Counted from the first letter of the stretch, positions 23,879 through 35,559 are shown. The stretch is 64,000 nt of DNA from Harmonia axyridis (GCF_914767665.1 NC_059506.1:21057825-21121824), one strand, 5' to 3'. Notes: generated by a model from the sequence alone, not told the origin. Numbers and translations: made by a program.

Positions 23879-24594
23879 TGTTGTATGCAACTCGTGCAAA
23901 AATTAAAGATTCACTTTTTGCACTTGTTGCATAAATAACTATTTTATCTACGAATGAAACCTACGTTGTATTTATTCGCACGTGAAAAAACCGACCCCAA
24001 GGGTACGGAAGTGCCGCATAATGTATCTACGCTTTCAATGATTCTCAATTATAATTGTTCATCCATCTGAAAATATTGTGACAGAAGCAATTGTAAGCGA
24101 ACTAATTAATTTTCAGCAAAAAATCCATACGACTCAAATTTAAAATGGTTTCGTGTAATTGGATTTTCCGAGAATTTATCAGCAATATACAGAATATCGT
24201 CATCTCTTGCGACTATACAGATCGGTAGTATTGGGAGCGAATATCTGAGATCTGGAACCGACAGCATATTTTCGTCATGAACATCCCACGCATGAATTCA
24301 TCTTGATTAAACCTATAAAAAGGAGCGATTAAGGCAAGTTGTTATTGGATTATTGGAAGACGTTTTTGCCCAATTCATATTTTCTGCTACCGAGGCGAGG
24401 ATGAGAGATTAATTTTCCTTCATTCATTTCTTTGGATAACTCATCAAGGGTATTCTATGAGGTTTGAGAAGTTTCTTTCCGAACATAAAATTTTGCCGTT
24501 TCATTCCTCGAATTATTCATCACTTTTATTAGAATTTAGGCAACTTCTGAACAAGGGAGTAGAAATGGGGGGGTACTGGGGGTAAATACGCCCC
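23879..24594. other. Non-coding stretch
   Basis: No gene supported. TATAAAAAGGAGCG near 24315 resembles a TATA box, but nothing downstream confirms a transcript. Confidence 0.35.
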
Positions 24595-25770
24595 AAGATT
24601 TTCGCAAAGACGAAGAAAGAAAATTTTACATAAAGTGAATCATTTTACTTTTCTTTGAAATCGACAAGGCAGTAAAAAATCGGACCACTTTTACTTTCAT
24701 TGCACTACGGTCATGTGTATGTCCAAGTTTTATTATTTTCTTTTATCTATCTTCTTGTCGACTCCGCCTCTTAGTTGCCATCCGCAATGTTTGTATTCGG
24801 CATCGGTTTACACTTACCCGGTTTTTTGTATCAATCTCGTCACAAAATTTAAATACTGGAGTTATCAAAGAACTGAACTGTGTTAATCGCATCGAAAATT
24901 GTCTCAGCTGTGTTGTACAATTCAATGTGTTCCATTCAAATTGCAATTTATTTGTGAAGACATCAGTTTTGAATTGACCATGCGAGGTTTCCTAAATTGG
25001 AGGTATAAACGAAAATGACAGATTCCTCGGATCATTTGAAGAAAAAAAGTCTTGTATAACATGGGCCCGCAAACATTTTGTTTTCGAGATACAGGGTGTT
25101 AGAGTTCAATATTTTCTGATTTTTTGGCATAACACCTTTCCTTCACAAGATATTCAACTTCAATTTGGCCTGAATATTTAATTTAATAAATTTAAAGTTT
25201 TCATCGTGTGATATGCTAATTTTGAATGCAAATCTACAGGGTTATATTTTTTCTGGAAGAGTGCCCGCTTCTTTCTTCCAGAATTCTTTGAAAAACTCTG
25301 TTCCAGCACTCTACACTTTTCGGTTTACTGAAGTTTTTTCGTATTTAGCTGCCTCCGATTTCGAGCAAAAAAGTTCAAACAGCTCTCTTAGACAATCCAA
25401 ATTATTATAAAGATCCAGTTAGTAGGCTGTGATGAATGAATTAATTATTTTGTTACTTATTTACCCAATCTGTACAGTAGATTAATGAAGATTCGATAAA
25501 TTACATTATTACAAAAAAGTAGGACGGCAAGAAAGACCCTGTATCTAGAAAACAAATCGTTTATAGGACGTTTTATGCTTTAAATTAGCCAAGGATTTTC
25601 TCAATTTCCTTCGTACCTCCAATTTAGAAACGAGGCAAAAATAATCGAATCGTAATAAAAAAAAATGCTATTATTTTGAGTGATTTTGTTTAAATTTCGG
25701 TATCAAACCTCTTTTTCTCACATTAAAGATATGAGTAAATTTATTCGTCAAAATTTTTTGTATTCATATG
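24595..25770 (+). repeat. Dispersed 1.1-kb repeat, copy 1, containing a MITE-like core
   Basis: Collinear with 36350-37345: shared landmarks are GACGAAGAA...GAAAATTTT, TTGCACTAC, GCTGTGTTGTACAAT, then the MITE-like core (24985-25635, CTAAATTGGAGGTA to GTACCTCCAATTTAG), then AATGCTATTATTT and ATCAAACCTC. The core resembles the 16.76-kb long-arm MITE but is more decayed. No coding frame. Confidence 0.7.
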
Positions 25771-26315
25771 TGCAAATATTGATTTAGTTCCTCGAATGGA
25801 CTTAATCAAATATATTTTAACCATAAGATCTTACACACGTCACAATGTGTAGGTAAACCCTTAGATACACGATACACTATATCAATAATATGTTCGAATT
25901 CCGAGACAAATGCTTTTTTGAATACATGTTTGAAACCTTTTTTATAATGAATGGCAACATTCCTCCTTGAAAACATTTAAAAATAAACTACGACATTTGA
26001 TTGTGTAGAATCGATTGACCTTGTTTTTTCATCGTCTTAGAAATATTGTATCTTGTATGTGTCTTATGAATATTCTGTAATAGCTGATAACTAAAAATAT
26101 GTATTTTATTTTGTGGATACTGTTTTGGACTTGTTCTGTTTGTATCCCGTATTTCTGAAATAAATAAATTATATGGAATGATTTTAATTCATTTATTTTT
26201 TATAATGAGCAAGGCTGCTTGTCATCTACACTACACCTTGAACAAGTCAGATTACGGTTTTTTTAAAAGAATCAAGAACTTATTCCAACAATAAAATTCA
26301 CATTGTACAAATAAT
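25771..26315. other. Non-coding stretch
   Basis: AT-rich, no supported feature. Confidence 0.4.
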
Positions 26316-27754
26316 TTTTATTTGTTTCTCATTTGTAAACGTCAGTTTCCAAAAACACAATATTAATCAAGAAAGTTTATTTTATCAAGTCACTAACTTG
26401 TAAAAACTGACAGTTGACTTGCAAAATTTTTACAAGTTAGTAGTATTATTTACATTAGAAAATTTTGTTTAATCGTCATATATGTTGAAAATCATGGTAC
26501 AATTGTTATTTCCAGTAACACAGATTTTTGATGATGAAAGAGTTGATACTGAAGATGATGAACCATCTGTTGACTCAGAAACTGCTGAACTCGAGGATTG
26601 CAGAACATTTGTACTCTCCTTACTACCAAATAATTTGCTAGACATTTCGATTTTTTTGTTGACCGAATCATCTACATAACTCATCGCAATTTCGGTGCTC
26701 TTCCACCCTCCTGCACGCTTTAGTGCTAAAATATCTCCACCCGAATCCGCAACCATAGTGGCTCCAGTTCTGCGAAAAGAGTGGCCGGTGTATAACTCTG
26801 GGTCTTTTAAACCTAAATATTTCGCTATTTGCTTTGGGATACCACCAATAGTGTGCTGGCCAGCATTAAGGGAAATGCACTTTCCATGTCGGTATGTCAA
26901 AAAAAATCTTAGGCTTTCTGTTCCAGGAGGCCGAAGATTTACATATTTTCTGTATAACATGCAAGGCTTGAAGCTGCAGCCATCATCGGTTATGGTGAAT
27001 CTTCTTGTTGTTAAATTTTTTGTTTGCCGCAATGTCACAATAATGTATTTTCCCATATCTTCTACATCATTCATGTTTAAGGAGAGAATTTCGTCACATC
27101 GACAACATCCAAAAATCCCAAATATTGTTACAATTTTCGCCAGCAACCACTGGTCATCAGAAGCATGTAAAAGAAATTGTTCAGCCTCTTCTTTACTTAA
27201 TACCTTGGCCTTTTTTGGCGTATAACGCTCATTTTTTTGTTTCAGAAACGCTATTACCTTTTGAAATCTGCAAATGACAACTAAACGTCATATTTTTCAA
27301 TAAATTTTTTAAGGAAAACAAACCTGCGAACAGGGGCATTTTCTTTCATTTCCAAGCAGCTTTTCAGCATAGACCATTTCGCCCATAAAGCATTAGGGCT
27401 GAATCTAGCTGATAGTTGATTCAAGTAGACCAACAAAACATCTTCAGTTACCCCAATCACACTATTTTTGTTTTGCCACTTTTTGGAGTCGTCGTATTCT
27501 CGCTCGTACCTTGAAGCTGATTTTGCGGTAATAAACTTGAAGCTACACTACTGGCTGCCTCAATAATTTCTTTTGGTACATTCATTCTCGTTTTCGCCAA
27601 AACAAATGTAAAGAAAAATAAACAGACATGTTCATGGCAACGCTTCCATAGCTTACATAGACTTATGTCTTTGATAGCTTACGACATTTGAGACAAATTA
27701 TTGAGATTTTTTTGGAATTTATCTAATCTTTTTACAAATGAGAAACAAATAAAA
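26316..27754. mobile_element. Candidate element: recombinase gene between 24-bp inverted repeats
   Basis: TTTTATTTGTTTCTCATTTG with its extension (26316-26339) is repeated in inverse orientation at 27731-27754, 24 matched positions, outside both ends of the tyrosine-recombinase gene. A further inverted pair, CTAACTTGTAAAAA and TTTTTACAAGTTAG, lies at about 26393-26440 next to the stop codon. Cryptons are generally described without terminal inverted repeats, so the boundaries are provisional and flank-internal repeats may be unrelated. Confidence 0.5.
26469..27585 (-). pseudogene. Crypton-like tyrosine recombinase, two exons, one frameshift
   Basis: Exon 1 (27585-27324) begins MNVPKEIIEAASSVASSLLP. 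After a 1-base shift near 27545 it continues KSASRYEREYDDSKKWQ and LNQLSARFSPNALWAKWSML. A 56-bp GT-AG intron (27323-27268) joins VRR to FQKVIAFLKQKNERYTPKK in phase. Exon 2 runs to a stop at 26469. The catalytic set of the tyrosine recombinase family is visible: Arg in GCCRCDEIL, Lys in RQTKNL, HSFRR (H-x-x-R), GGWKS, and the nucleophile Tyr in AMSYVDDS. A Ser-rich tail ends NNNCTMIFNIYDD. The enzyme would cut and rejoin DNA through a 3'-phosphotyrosine. The core is undamaged; only the N-terminal exon is shifted, so an upstream start or sequencing error is possible. Confidence 0.85.
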
Positions 27755-27769
27755 TATAAAACAATACAC

Positions 27770-27867
27770 GCAAGGTAACGGGTTTTACTGGCTCAAGGAG
27801 GTAACTGACTCGCCTGCGGCTCGTCAATTATATCCTCCATTCGCCAGTAAAAACCCTCTTACCTTGC
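27770..27867. repeat. Palindrome with ACTCGCCTGCGGCTCGT cap
   Basis: GCAAGGTAACGGGTTTTACT is mirrored by AGTAAAAACCCTCTTACCTTGC-like sequence. The central cap ACTCGCCTGCGGCTCGT is itself an imperfect hairpin and is identical to the cap near 59.56 kb. Confidence 0.8.
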
Positions 27868-28033
27868 TAGTAATGTTATATACTATTTCCATCTCATTCT
27901 GCAAACTCTATAAAATTTTTGCACAATACTCAGAGCTGGAACACCAAAATAGAATCCTATGAAAAGTAGATAACCACCATTTCGAAACTCTCATATGGAA
28001 TAAAAGGAAAGAGCAATCTGAATTTTTGTATAA

Positions 28034-28072
28034 TCCTTAACTATTTATTGATGTTAAATAAATAGTTAAGGA
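28034..28072. repeat. Perfect 16-bp hairpin, 7-base loop
   Basis: TCCTTAACTATTTATT pairs perfectly with AATAAATAGTTAAGGA. There is no U-run typical of bacterial terminators, and the context is eukaryotic. Possibly a tiny MITE remnant. Confidence 0.7.
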
Positions 28073-30649
28073 CAAAATTTTGGTATTAACGAATTCTTAA
28101 TTGCTTCAAAACGAAAACCACCGATTACAGATAATGTCTGTAATCTTTGACGAAAACTATGAAAATTTCAAAATTAAGATAGTTCAATGAGAAAAGGATA
28201 CTTCATTACCAACACAATTTTCTCTGAATATACTCATCGTTTTTAGCCATCTGTTAAATAAAAGCCAAACTTACTTCATTTAAATTTGGAGTGTAGGAAA
28301 AAGTACAAGAGAGATGAAGTCGAGAACCCTTTTCGTGCTACTGTAGGGAACTATCCCATTCATTTAAGAACACGAATATTGATCGGAAAATGCTCCCGGA
28401 TACTCGACAGATTTCCTAAAGATGGCTCTGTTGGATTCGTTGAAAGAAAACTTCCTTGATTTCAGATTGGAATCAGCAAGTTTCTGAATGAAAGAATTGT
28501 TCAATTCATGTGTCATTTCCATTATCACATTCGACAAAAAACACATTTGCATTTCAATTCATTAACTTTGCATTTTGTTACACAACAGAATGTCGCGAAA
28601 ACCTTGTTTTTTGAGCCCATCAGTACCGTATAACCCAACTTATGATAACAACGAAATAAGAACAGATGTGGTATTAATGTGCTGTTAATAGAGGGGATGA
28701 GTTATATCGTTACTCACTTTCGACGCTAGCAAGTTTCTTTGTGGTTGATGTGTAACCTAGATTTTTGCCAGTTAAATGCTCACCTACCGTCTTTTCTTGT
28801 TTAAAAATGATATCAATTTCTGCAATATACCTACCTGAAACTAGGGATGATCATGTACCAATATTTCAAAACAGTATCTCCAATTCTCCAATCGACCGGT
28901 ATCGACAGGCTTCCATCCTATAGATCGATTCCTTCGCCATTTTGAAAATCTAAACTTTTATCATTGTATAAAGAATATTTTTCATTCAATGCTTTAATTG
29001 ATTTGGGGATGGTTTGCTTTTGATTTGCAATTGAAATCCAAATCTGAAATCAGTTGCCCATCAGCCTATATCGATAGTTATAAGAAGAATTTCTTAAAAC
29101 TATCGTCATCATCAGCATTTAATCTTGGCTTTGTCTATGAACCGATGCTTTCGCCATTTTGTAACACTCAGTACCAATAAGTCGGTACTCACTTGTAGAC
29201 ATATTTTTTTACAGAACCTTTATTGTATTTATGCTTCATTATTGTATGTGATAACTAGATAACTGAATTTCACGGTTAGGTATTCAAATATGGGTATATC
29301 TGATAGAATTGGAATGATAGAGCCTTAAGTCCAAACTAAACCGGTTAGAGTTGGACCTAAAATCTACATCAAAAAGTATAAACATGATTTGGTTCTTCTT
29401 GAACGAATCAACACCAAGCGTTAGATTGAGTCTTTCAGTGATCTTTAGCATGTAACCGGTCTAGTTTTTCCATGATAATTTCAGGAAATAGACCTTCAAG
29501 TACCCAAGTTTATTTCCATTTCGATTTGAAACTTTCACTAATTGATTCAACAGCTTCAATTTTAAATGCAAAGACGGACGTTGGGGATCATGACCCCTTT
29601 TGTAAACCAATTTCTATTAATCCAGTGAACAGTTTTTGCTTAGCTCTTCGCTTAGAGATCTTTTATGTTGTTTGTTACAGCATACTAGGTTATTTTCTTT
29701 AGCGAAAAAAGGTGACAGATCCTTATCTGTTCGACGATAAAATATAATATAAGTACCTGAATATAGTAGATTCTTCACTTTCTATTTGGATGTAAGTATG
29801 TATTTCAGAAGACTCCATTTACAGGTTCAAATCTCATTTCAGTTCGATCTGTTATTTTTTATTGCAACACTGCGGGGTGGTTGAATCTGCCTTTAATTCT
29901 GTGCCGTTCTCAGATTGTATTTTTTCAACTTCATTAGACGATGTGTCTAAATCATCTTCTGGGAGTTCAGAAAGCCAGCTGAAGGATGAAACTAGTATTT
30001 CTTTCGAATGCGTTACAGGTCTTTTGTCGGAGTTTAGATCGGGGTTGGTCCATTCGGGACTATTTTTTCTATTTATGCTTTCAATATTAACGAGTCGGTT
30101 AATACTATAAGATTGAGATCTCAGAGTTCGTAAGACATAATTTATTTTCAAAAGGATGTACTTGTACTCGTAAATCCTGTGAATTTGTGGAGTACGCCTT
30201 GTGAAACTTGGGCAGATACCAGATGAGAGAGATAACTGTAAATAAGAGCTACTTTACTCATTTTGAAATGACCGATTTTTTATATAGATATTTTGTAAAA
30301 TATTACAAAAGCGTCAGCCGGTTTCCATGGGCCAAAACTTTGGGGAGACCCTTTATGGTCCATTCATTTGGTTTGAAAAAGTTTTCCATAAGTTTTGAAA
30401 ATTGGTGCTTTTATAGATTTCAATGTGCTCTTTCCAAATTTCAACTTTGCAACCTCGTGTCTTGACCACTGGCACCGATTGGAAAAATGGCTCCCAAAAT
30501 CAGTTTTTTGGTAATATCTCTTTGCCGACTCATTTTATGATGAAAAGAATATCAAAATATAGCATATTTCAATTTTTTTTTTTGTAAAATCAATAGTTTT
30601 GACGATGGATCGCTGCAAAGTATACTTAAATATGCGTTTTGGTAATGAG
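28073..30649. other. Long stretch without a recognised gene
   Basis: The minus frame 30151-29852 (99 aa, acidic, Ser-rich: LSELPEDDLDTSSNEVEK) looks somewhat coding-like but has no recognisable domain. Other short frames look like chance. No terminal repeats found. Confidence 0.35.
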
Positions 30650-31090
30650 CAGCGCGTTTTTTTTATCGTGGTGTCTCTTGCAGGCTTAATCCACATGTTA
30701 TGACAATTTTCGAATTTAGCGCAATCTTCATGTCAATCCAGCTTATCTGCATTTGATACCCCATTTCACTTTTGCAAGAATCGTTTTTTAACAAGGTTTG
30801 TAGAGCCGAGAGTAAGAGTGTCATAACAAGATAGCCCATTTTGGATTCTGTTCCAGCCTCATTGCTCTGGATTTTGTTCATTCCCATTATACTGCTGAAT
30901 CTGTTGAAAGGTTCGAAGAATAAATGTTGTCGTGCTGCTGGTTCTGTTGGTGGTAGCGATGCAATTTTGAATTTAGCTCTTATTTTCAGTTACTTACTTT
31001 CCTCACCTGATATCTTCCAGGTGTCACTAGGCGAACTGCACAGATTGGCAGGTATTATTAGTACATGGGACACTACTCAGAGCCTAAGGT
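30650..31090 (-). pseudogene. Decayed repetitive-protein remnant (LPPTExAARQH type)
   Basis: Minus frames read KFKIASLPPTEPAARQHLF, then after a frameshift NEQNPEQ-stop-GWNRIQNG, then the Cys-bearing HEDCAKFENCHNMW. The order LPPT-x(4)-AR-QH, N-P-E-x-W-G-W and a Cys-rich end matches a repetitive insect protein that I recall as ending in a CXC (tesmin-like) Cys-rich region. Several frameshifts and stops, so clearly dead. Identification rests on motif memory and should be searched. Confidence 0.4.
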
Positions 31091-31129
31091 TTCATCTCTT
31101 GAAAATAATATATGTCTGACGTTTCTGGA

Positions 31130-32638
31130 ATGTCAGAATACTAGAAAAGATTGATTCAGGTAATATTCCGAGTTTACATTCTGCTAAATATTAACTAATT
31201 TCTGGTGGGAAATTTTGCCGTTGGAGATGAATTAATTTCTATTTCCTGTCAAATATTCTGATATTTGACATGAATCTCATCAATACTCTCATCAATTAAA
31301 CTGTATCATAAGCATGATTCTATTGAAAGTTAGTAGTTACGATCAAGATTGCTCCTTCAATTGATTCGATAACAATGTCCCAGGGATATTTAAAATTGAA
31401 GAGAAAAAGACTAAACTGGTCGAATCTATGAACAAGTCTTATCAGATCTGCCTGAAAGTATCGTCAACATCTAAGTTATTAAGATAACCATCTCGAATTA
31501 TTAATATGGGTCTTTTTTACAGACACCCATTTCCATATATCTCCAGGTTCAATACACCACTCAATTAGAATTCGGAATACGTCTGGTATGAGTTACCGGA
31601 AGTCGAATTTTCCGGTGTAACAAACCGAACTTAACAAGTGAGCAAATCGAGTTAGACCCCTGGGATATCCCGGAGTACGGTTTGCGAGGGCAAACGCAGA
31701 TGCGACATTTCGATTGTCCATTGTCTGCACAGCCTCCTTCCTCGGGACGCTTGATTGAATCAAAGGCAAATTTAGCTTATTGCTTGGGGAGTTTAAATTG
31801 CCACCATTCTTATCGGCGGGCCTTACCGGTGAATTTTTCACGAGATTGCTGTCCGTTGATTTCCTTTCGATGACTCGAAGTCGTGTCTCATTATTTTCGG
31901 GGAGGAGATGAATGAGGGAAAGGTTTTTCCTGGAAGGAAGAGTGAAAACGAGAAATTGGTTTCCGGGTCGAATGTACAGCATTACGCGTTTCAGTAATTT
32001 TTTTTTATTTAACGATACATACAGGTTGTTAGTGAATAAGAGAGACAAACGTCAAGGTTTTAAAGCTTTTCGTGAAAACTGACTATTTATTTATTGCTCT
32101 TATTTTTATTCATTTATTCATGTGTAGTGCAAAATGATGAGATACAATGAATAGAGAAAGATCTGTAATACCTCATTGAGAGGAGGCAATTCAATTAAAG
32201 ACCACTAAGATATTTTGTCTGTCCCAGTATTTGTTAGTGGGCTTTTTTCGAATCCTATAATTGTTGAGTGCCTGTAGTGTTTGAGAACTTTTTTCCCTTT
32301 ATGTATAGTTTTACTTTAACACAGGCTAATGACCATAGCAGTCGATGCCTTCATCCAAAGTAAAAAAAAAAAACAAAAAATAATAAAATATTTCAAAGTT
32401 GACAATCTGATGGAAAATAACAAAATAACAATATATGAGCAAAACATGGGTAAATGAGAACAATTTCAAATTCTTCTTTAATTTTCATTTGTAGAAAAAT
32501 GTTTGACAATAACTGAATGGAAGTAACAATGATTGTTATTATATTAGTTAAGCTAAGTATTGATTGAATATCTTGTGAAGATCAACATTCCATACTTGAA
32601 AACTGATAACTATTTATTTTGGTACCTACTCTCGTTCC
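31130..32638. other. No gene assigned; GC-richer block 31590-31960
   Basis: A 151-codon minus frame (32048-31593; SPVRPADKNGGNLNSP) runs through GC-richer, CpG-containing sequence. With higher GC, chance frames of this length are not unusual, and no domain is seen. Possible conserved non-coding block. The rest is AT-rich. Confidence 0.3.
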
Positions 32639-32951
32639 TAGGAATTCACGGCTTGGCTTGATTTTCAAGCTACTTGGCTTGAGCTTGTCTTGATTTCAGG
32701 TCAATCTCAAGTCAAGTATTTATTTATCAAGTACTTGAACCATATCAAGCTCCTTGATTTTTAGCAGTTTTATTGTGTTGTGTCAGATCAATAAAAAAAT
32801 GATGAAATGGGAAGGAACCTTGCAAAAAACACTTTCATTTATCAAACTTATTTCATAAAAAACCGAAAATATCAACTTTTTTGAAATAGAAACATAAATT
32901 AAATCACTATAAATCATAACAAAATAAAAAATAATTAAAAAATAAAGTTTT

Positions 32952-33119
32952 TCAATATTGAGAAACCTCCAGGCTTTGTTTGATTTCATAATTTTCCATC
33001 CAGGATCTAAGACACATGAGGCATCTTATAGATTTGTCGCCTAACCTATTGCGGGTTTTTGTAACTGTAACAGCTAACAGCATCTCTAAAAATTGTCTTT
33101 CAAGAGGAGCTGAAGACGC
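32952..33119 (-). pseudogene. hAT transposase C-terminal dimerisation region
   Basis: 56 open codons, reading ASSAPLERQFLEMLL, TKTRNRLGDKSIRCLMCLRS and WMENYE. This is the hallmark of the hAT C-terminal domain: SSAPxER, then a T-x-x-RNRL-x-x-x-x-x-x-L-x-x-L block, used for transposase dimerisation. A TGA lies directly upstream of the first Ala codon and the upstream catalytic core is gone. It fits the hAT-like ends of the surrounding element. Confidence 0.8.
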
Positions 33120-33179
33120 TCACGTTGGTGGCCAAGTTTGGAATAGTTATTTATAATACAAGTGCAGAAGACATTGATA

Positions 33180-33230
33180 TTCTTCCACGAGTTCAAAATT
33201 CAAAAACGAGCCACGAAGTGGCGAGTTTTG
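33180..33230. repeat. Hairpin with ACGAGCC...GGCGAGT cap
   Basis: CAAAAACGAGCCACGAAGTG with its complement GGCGAGTTTTGG makes a short hairpin that has the same GAGCC/GGCGAG design as the caps at 27.8 and 59.6 kb. Confidence 0.6.
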
Positions 33231-33852
33231 GAATGAACGAGTGGTAGAATGAGCCTTCTGTACGAGTATTATACATTATTTTCTCTAATTCATTGCATTT
33301 TCGTTGAAATTAATGAAATATTTCCATAAATATAATTTAGTGATTTTTGCATTGAAAAATGTTGGTTGGCAGAACTAATTTCTTTAAGGCAAATTGATGA
33401 ATTGACAGATAAAGCCGTGGCGGAAAGTTCGGAGTACCAACATAGAATAATAAAATATAACCATGAAAACTGTGCGTTTCTGATATATTCTCGCACGATT
33501 TTGTTCTACAAGATGTGGAAGAATGAACGAAATAACCACAGAATCAGAGAAAGATATTTCTGAAACTACCAATAGATTTCATAGAAATGTGAGAAAACTA
33601 CTGTAAAGCCACACTGGTGTCTCTCGGCGCTCGAAAAATCCCTTTATTTAGCGCACACGAGATTGCAGAAATACGTGCCGTGCGACGCGTACATATCAAG
33701 CTCAAGTAATATCAAGTATCTTGAAATCAAGTCAAGCAATAAATATCTAAAATCGAGTCAAGCCAAGCTCAAGTATGTAATTTTTCACGAGCTTGATTTT
33801 CAAATCAAGTAGTTAGTTGAAATGTCAAGCTACTTGGCTTGATGTATCCCTA

Positions 33853-34829
33853 GTGGTGGAGTTCCCTCTTAAGACTAACGTACATTTGATATGACTTAGA
33901 GAAATACCGTTTTCGAAAATTCAGGACTTTGTTATCATATAATTCTTTAAATAGTCTTTTTGTTAACAGAAAATCAAGTTCAACAAATTATAACGTATAG
34001 AGATAATGTGACCGATTACATGGAAAATATCAAAATACGATAACTCCTAGTAGAGGGCAAATTTCACGCCGCTATCCTCACCGATCTCAAGAACTCTAGT
34101 TTTCCTAACTCGATCAGTTTGGGTGTAGAGATCGCGGCAACTTCAGACCGGGCTAAGTTTCCGTATCTCAACTTTTCAAAACTTAATTTGGCGTTAGTCT
34201 CTTGCACACGGAAGACACCTCGAAGTGTCGCCACCAATTTCGAAGCAATTAACTAACTCAGTTAAGGAACGTTGTGTCGTTGACACGAAACTTTCAGATC
34301 TTTGGATGGGGCTCATTTTGAAGGCAGCAGGAACTTTGTTGTGATACGGCGACTGGGGAGCTTTCTGGATTCCCTCAGGAAAATTGTTCACAGGATTTGA
34401 CTTTTTCAACGATTTTCTTCAACGGGATGCTTTCGAACGCTCGTTCTCCGAATGGAATTTGAAATTTTTTGGGAAGGTTTTGACATCGAATATTCATTAA
34501 TGGCAACATTCCGTAAATAGGGTCTTTTTCAATTTTGTTTTTTCATGATTAACAGCAAATATAAATTTTAAAGACACATATCAATCAGCAAAGTAAGTAT
34601 TACTTTTCCTGGCTAGGCTGCAAAGTAAAGATTTATCTGCCTAGGCAGGAAAATAATTATTCTCAAGGGGAATAAAACATTTGTCGTTTTTTTATATGTG
34701 CCATTTTCTTTACCTGCACATATTATTGCCATCATTGTCACCTATCTTATATATATAGTCATAACCATTTTGTCAGATCCAATCTATGGGGTAGATCCAC
34801 AACTTTTTATAACATCAGAAGCCAGCAGT
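33853..34829. other. No gene assigned; GC-richer block 34050-34450
   Basis: 34194-34409 has a 71-aa minus frame (PVNNFPEGIQKAPQSPYHNK) in sequence richer in GC than its flanks. It is not repeated in the window. No domain recognised. Confidence 0.3.
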
Positions 34830-34861
34830 CTGATGAGAGCCGAATGCCCGAAACACGTGTC
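34830..34861 (+). ncRNA. Hammerhead-ribozyme-like core, copy 1
   Basis: CTGATGA, a 13-nt stem-II segment (GAGC...GCCC, one mismatch), then GAAA and CACGTGTC. Read as a hammerhead, A15.1-CAC pairs with GTG-U16.1, giving a minimal stem III and a GUC cleavage triplet, the layout of hammerheads in Penelope-like elements and animal retrozymes that work as dimers. Stem I does not pair in this copy (AGCAGT before, TACGG after), so activity is doubtful; it may be a decayed copy. Confidence 0.5.
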
Positions 34862-35113
34862 TACGGTTAGCACTTTTCCTTGAAGGATGTCTGTTATCCC
34901 CTTCATTGGTTTTAAATAATCCCCTCGTTATCATTTATCCATGTTTGTTGTTCCTCCTAGAATGTCACGGAGGCAGCTATAGCTGTTTACGTGTTGAAGA
35001 ACCCATTGGGTCTGCCTACATAAAACACAAAAGGGCGGCTAGCTCCTGTTGTTGACTTCGTTTGTTTGTTGTTTTCCCTCAAGTGTTTTTCACTCTAACA
35101 CTTTTTCACCGTA

Positions 35114-35145
35114 CTGATGATGACCGAAAGCCTGAAACACGTGTC
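35114..35145 (+). ncRNA. Hammerhead-ribozyme-like core, copy 2
   Basis: 284 bp downstream of copy 1, same strand: CTGATGA, then a weak stem II (CCGAAAGCC region), GAAA, CACGTGTC. Here GTA before and TAC after give the first three base pairs of stem I. Downstream sequence matches that after copy 1 (TTTCCTTGAAGGATGTC), so the two are homologous tandem units, not chance hits. Confidence 0.5.
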
Positions 35146-35433
35146 TACACTCTACAGTTTGCACGTTTCCTTGAAGGATGTCCGTTATTCCTTCCTTTGT
35201 ACATAAAATGAAAAGCACAATGTTCAGTTCTGTGGTCTCCATTGGTGTATGAATGATGGAGCACACAGATGCTCCTGACGTGATGCTAATGTGTTTCTCG
35301 ATTATTTTGTATACAAAAGAAAGATTGAGTTCTTGTATATTTGAGTTGAAAGAAGGCATATTGAAAATGAATCAAATGAAGAAACAATTCACGTGAAATA
35401 TTCGAAGACCTTCAATAACTGAATAGGAAGAAA

Positions 35434-35475
35434 AAATAGATATTTTCCAAAAAATCTTTTGGAAAATATCTATTT
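35434..35475. repeat. Perfect 19-bp hairpin with AATC loop
   Basis: AAATAGATATTTTCCAAAA and TTTTGGAAAATATCTATTT are exact complements with four bases between them. Could be a very young fold-back duplication or a hairpin RNA; there is no further context. Confidence 0.8.
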
Positions 35476-35559
35476 AGGCTAATCAGCCTAAGAAATAATT
35501 CATTTTATGTTACTCCCTTAAAATACGGTTCAGTTTTAATTTCTTCCGTAATAATATTC

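Larger units (their letters stand above)
32639..33852 (-). mobile_element. hAT element, decayed, with TCAAG-rich subterminal repeats
   Basis: The ends TAGGAATTCACGGCTTGGCT (left) and GATGTATCCCTA (right) resemble hAT TAGGGATnCA termini. Both flanks inside are dense in CAAGTCAAG/CTTGACTTG repeats. The same terminal and subterminal design makes up the short MITE at 35.56 kb. The interior keeps the transposase C-terminus on the minus strand. I found no exact 8-bp target duplication here, so the ends are decayed. Confidence 0.7.

Noticed and set aside
24300..24330. TATAAAAAGGAGCG as a promoter
   Set aside because: No downstream ORF, splice pattern or repeat of the arrangement supports it.
31593..32048. 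151-aa minus frame as a gene
   Set aside because: In GC-richer sequence a frame of this length can arise by chance; no start context, splice evidence or domain.
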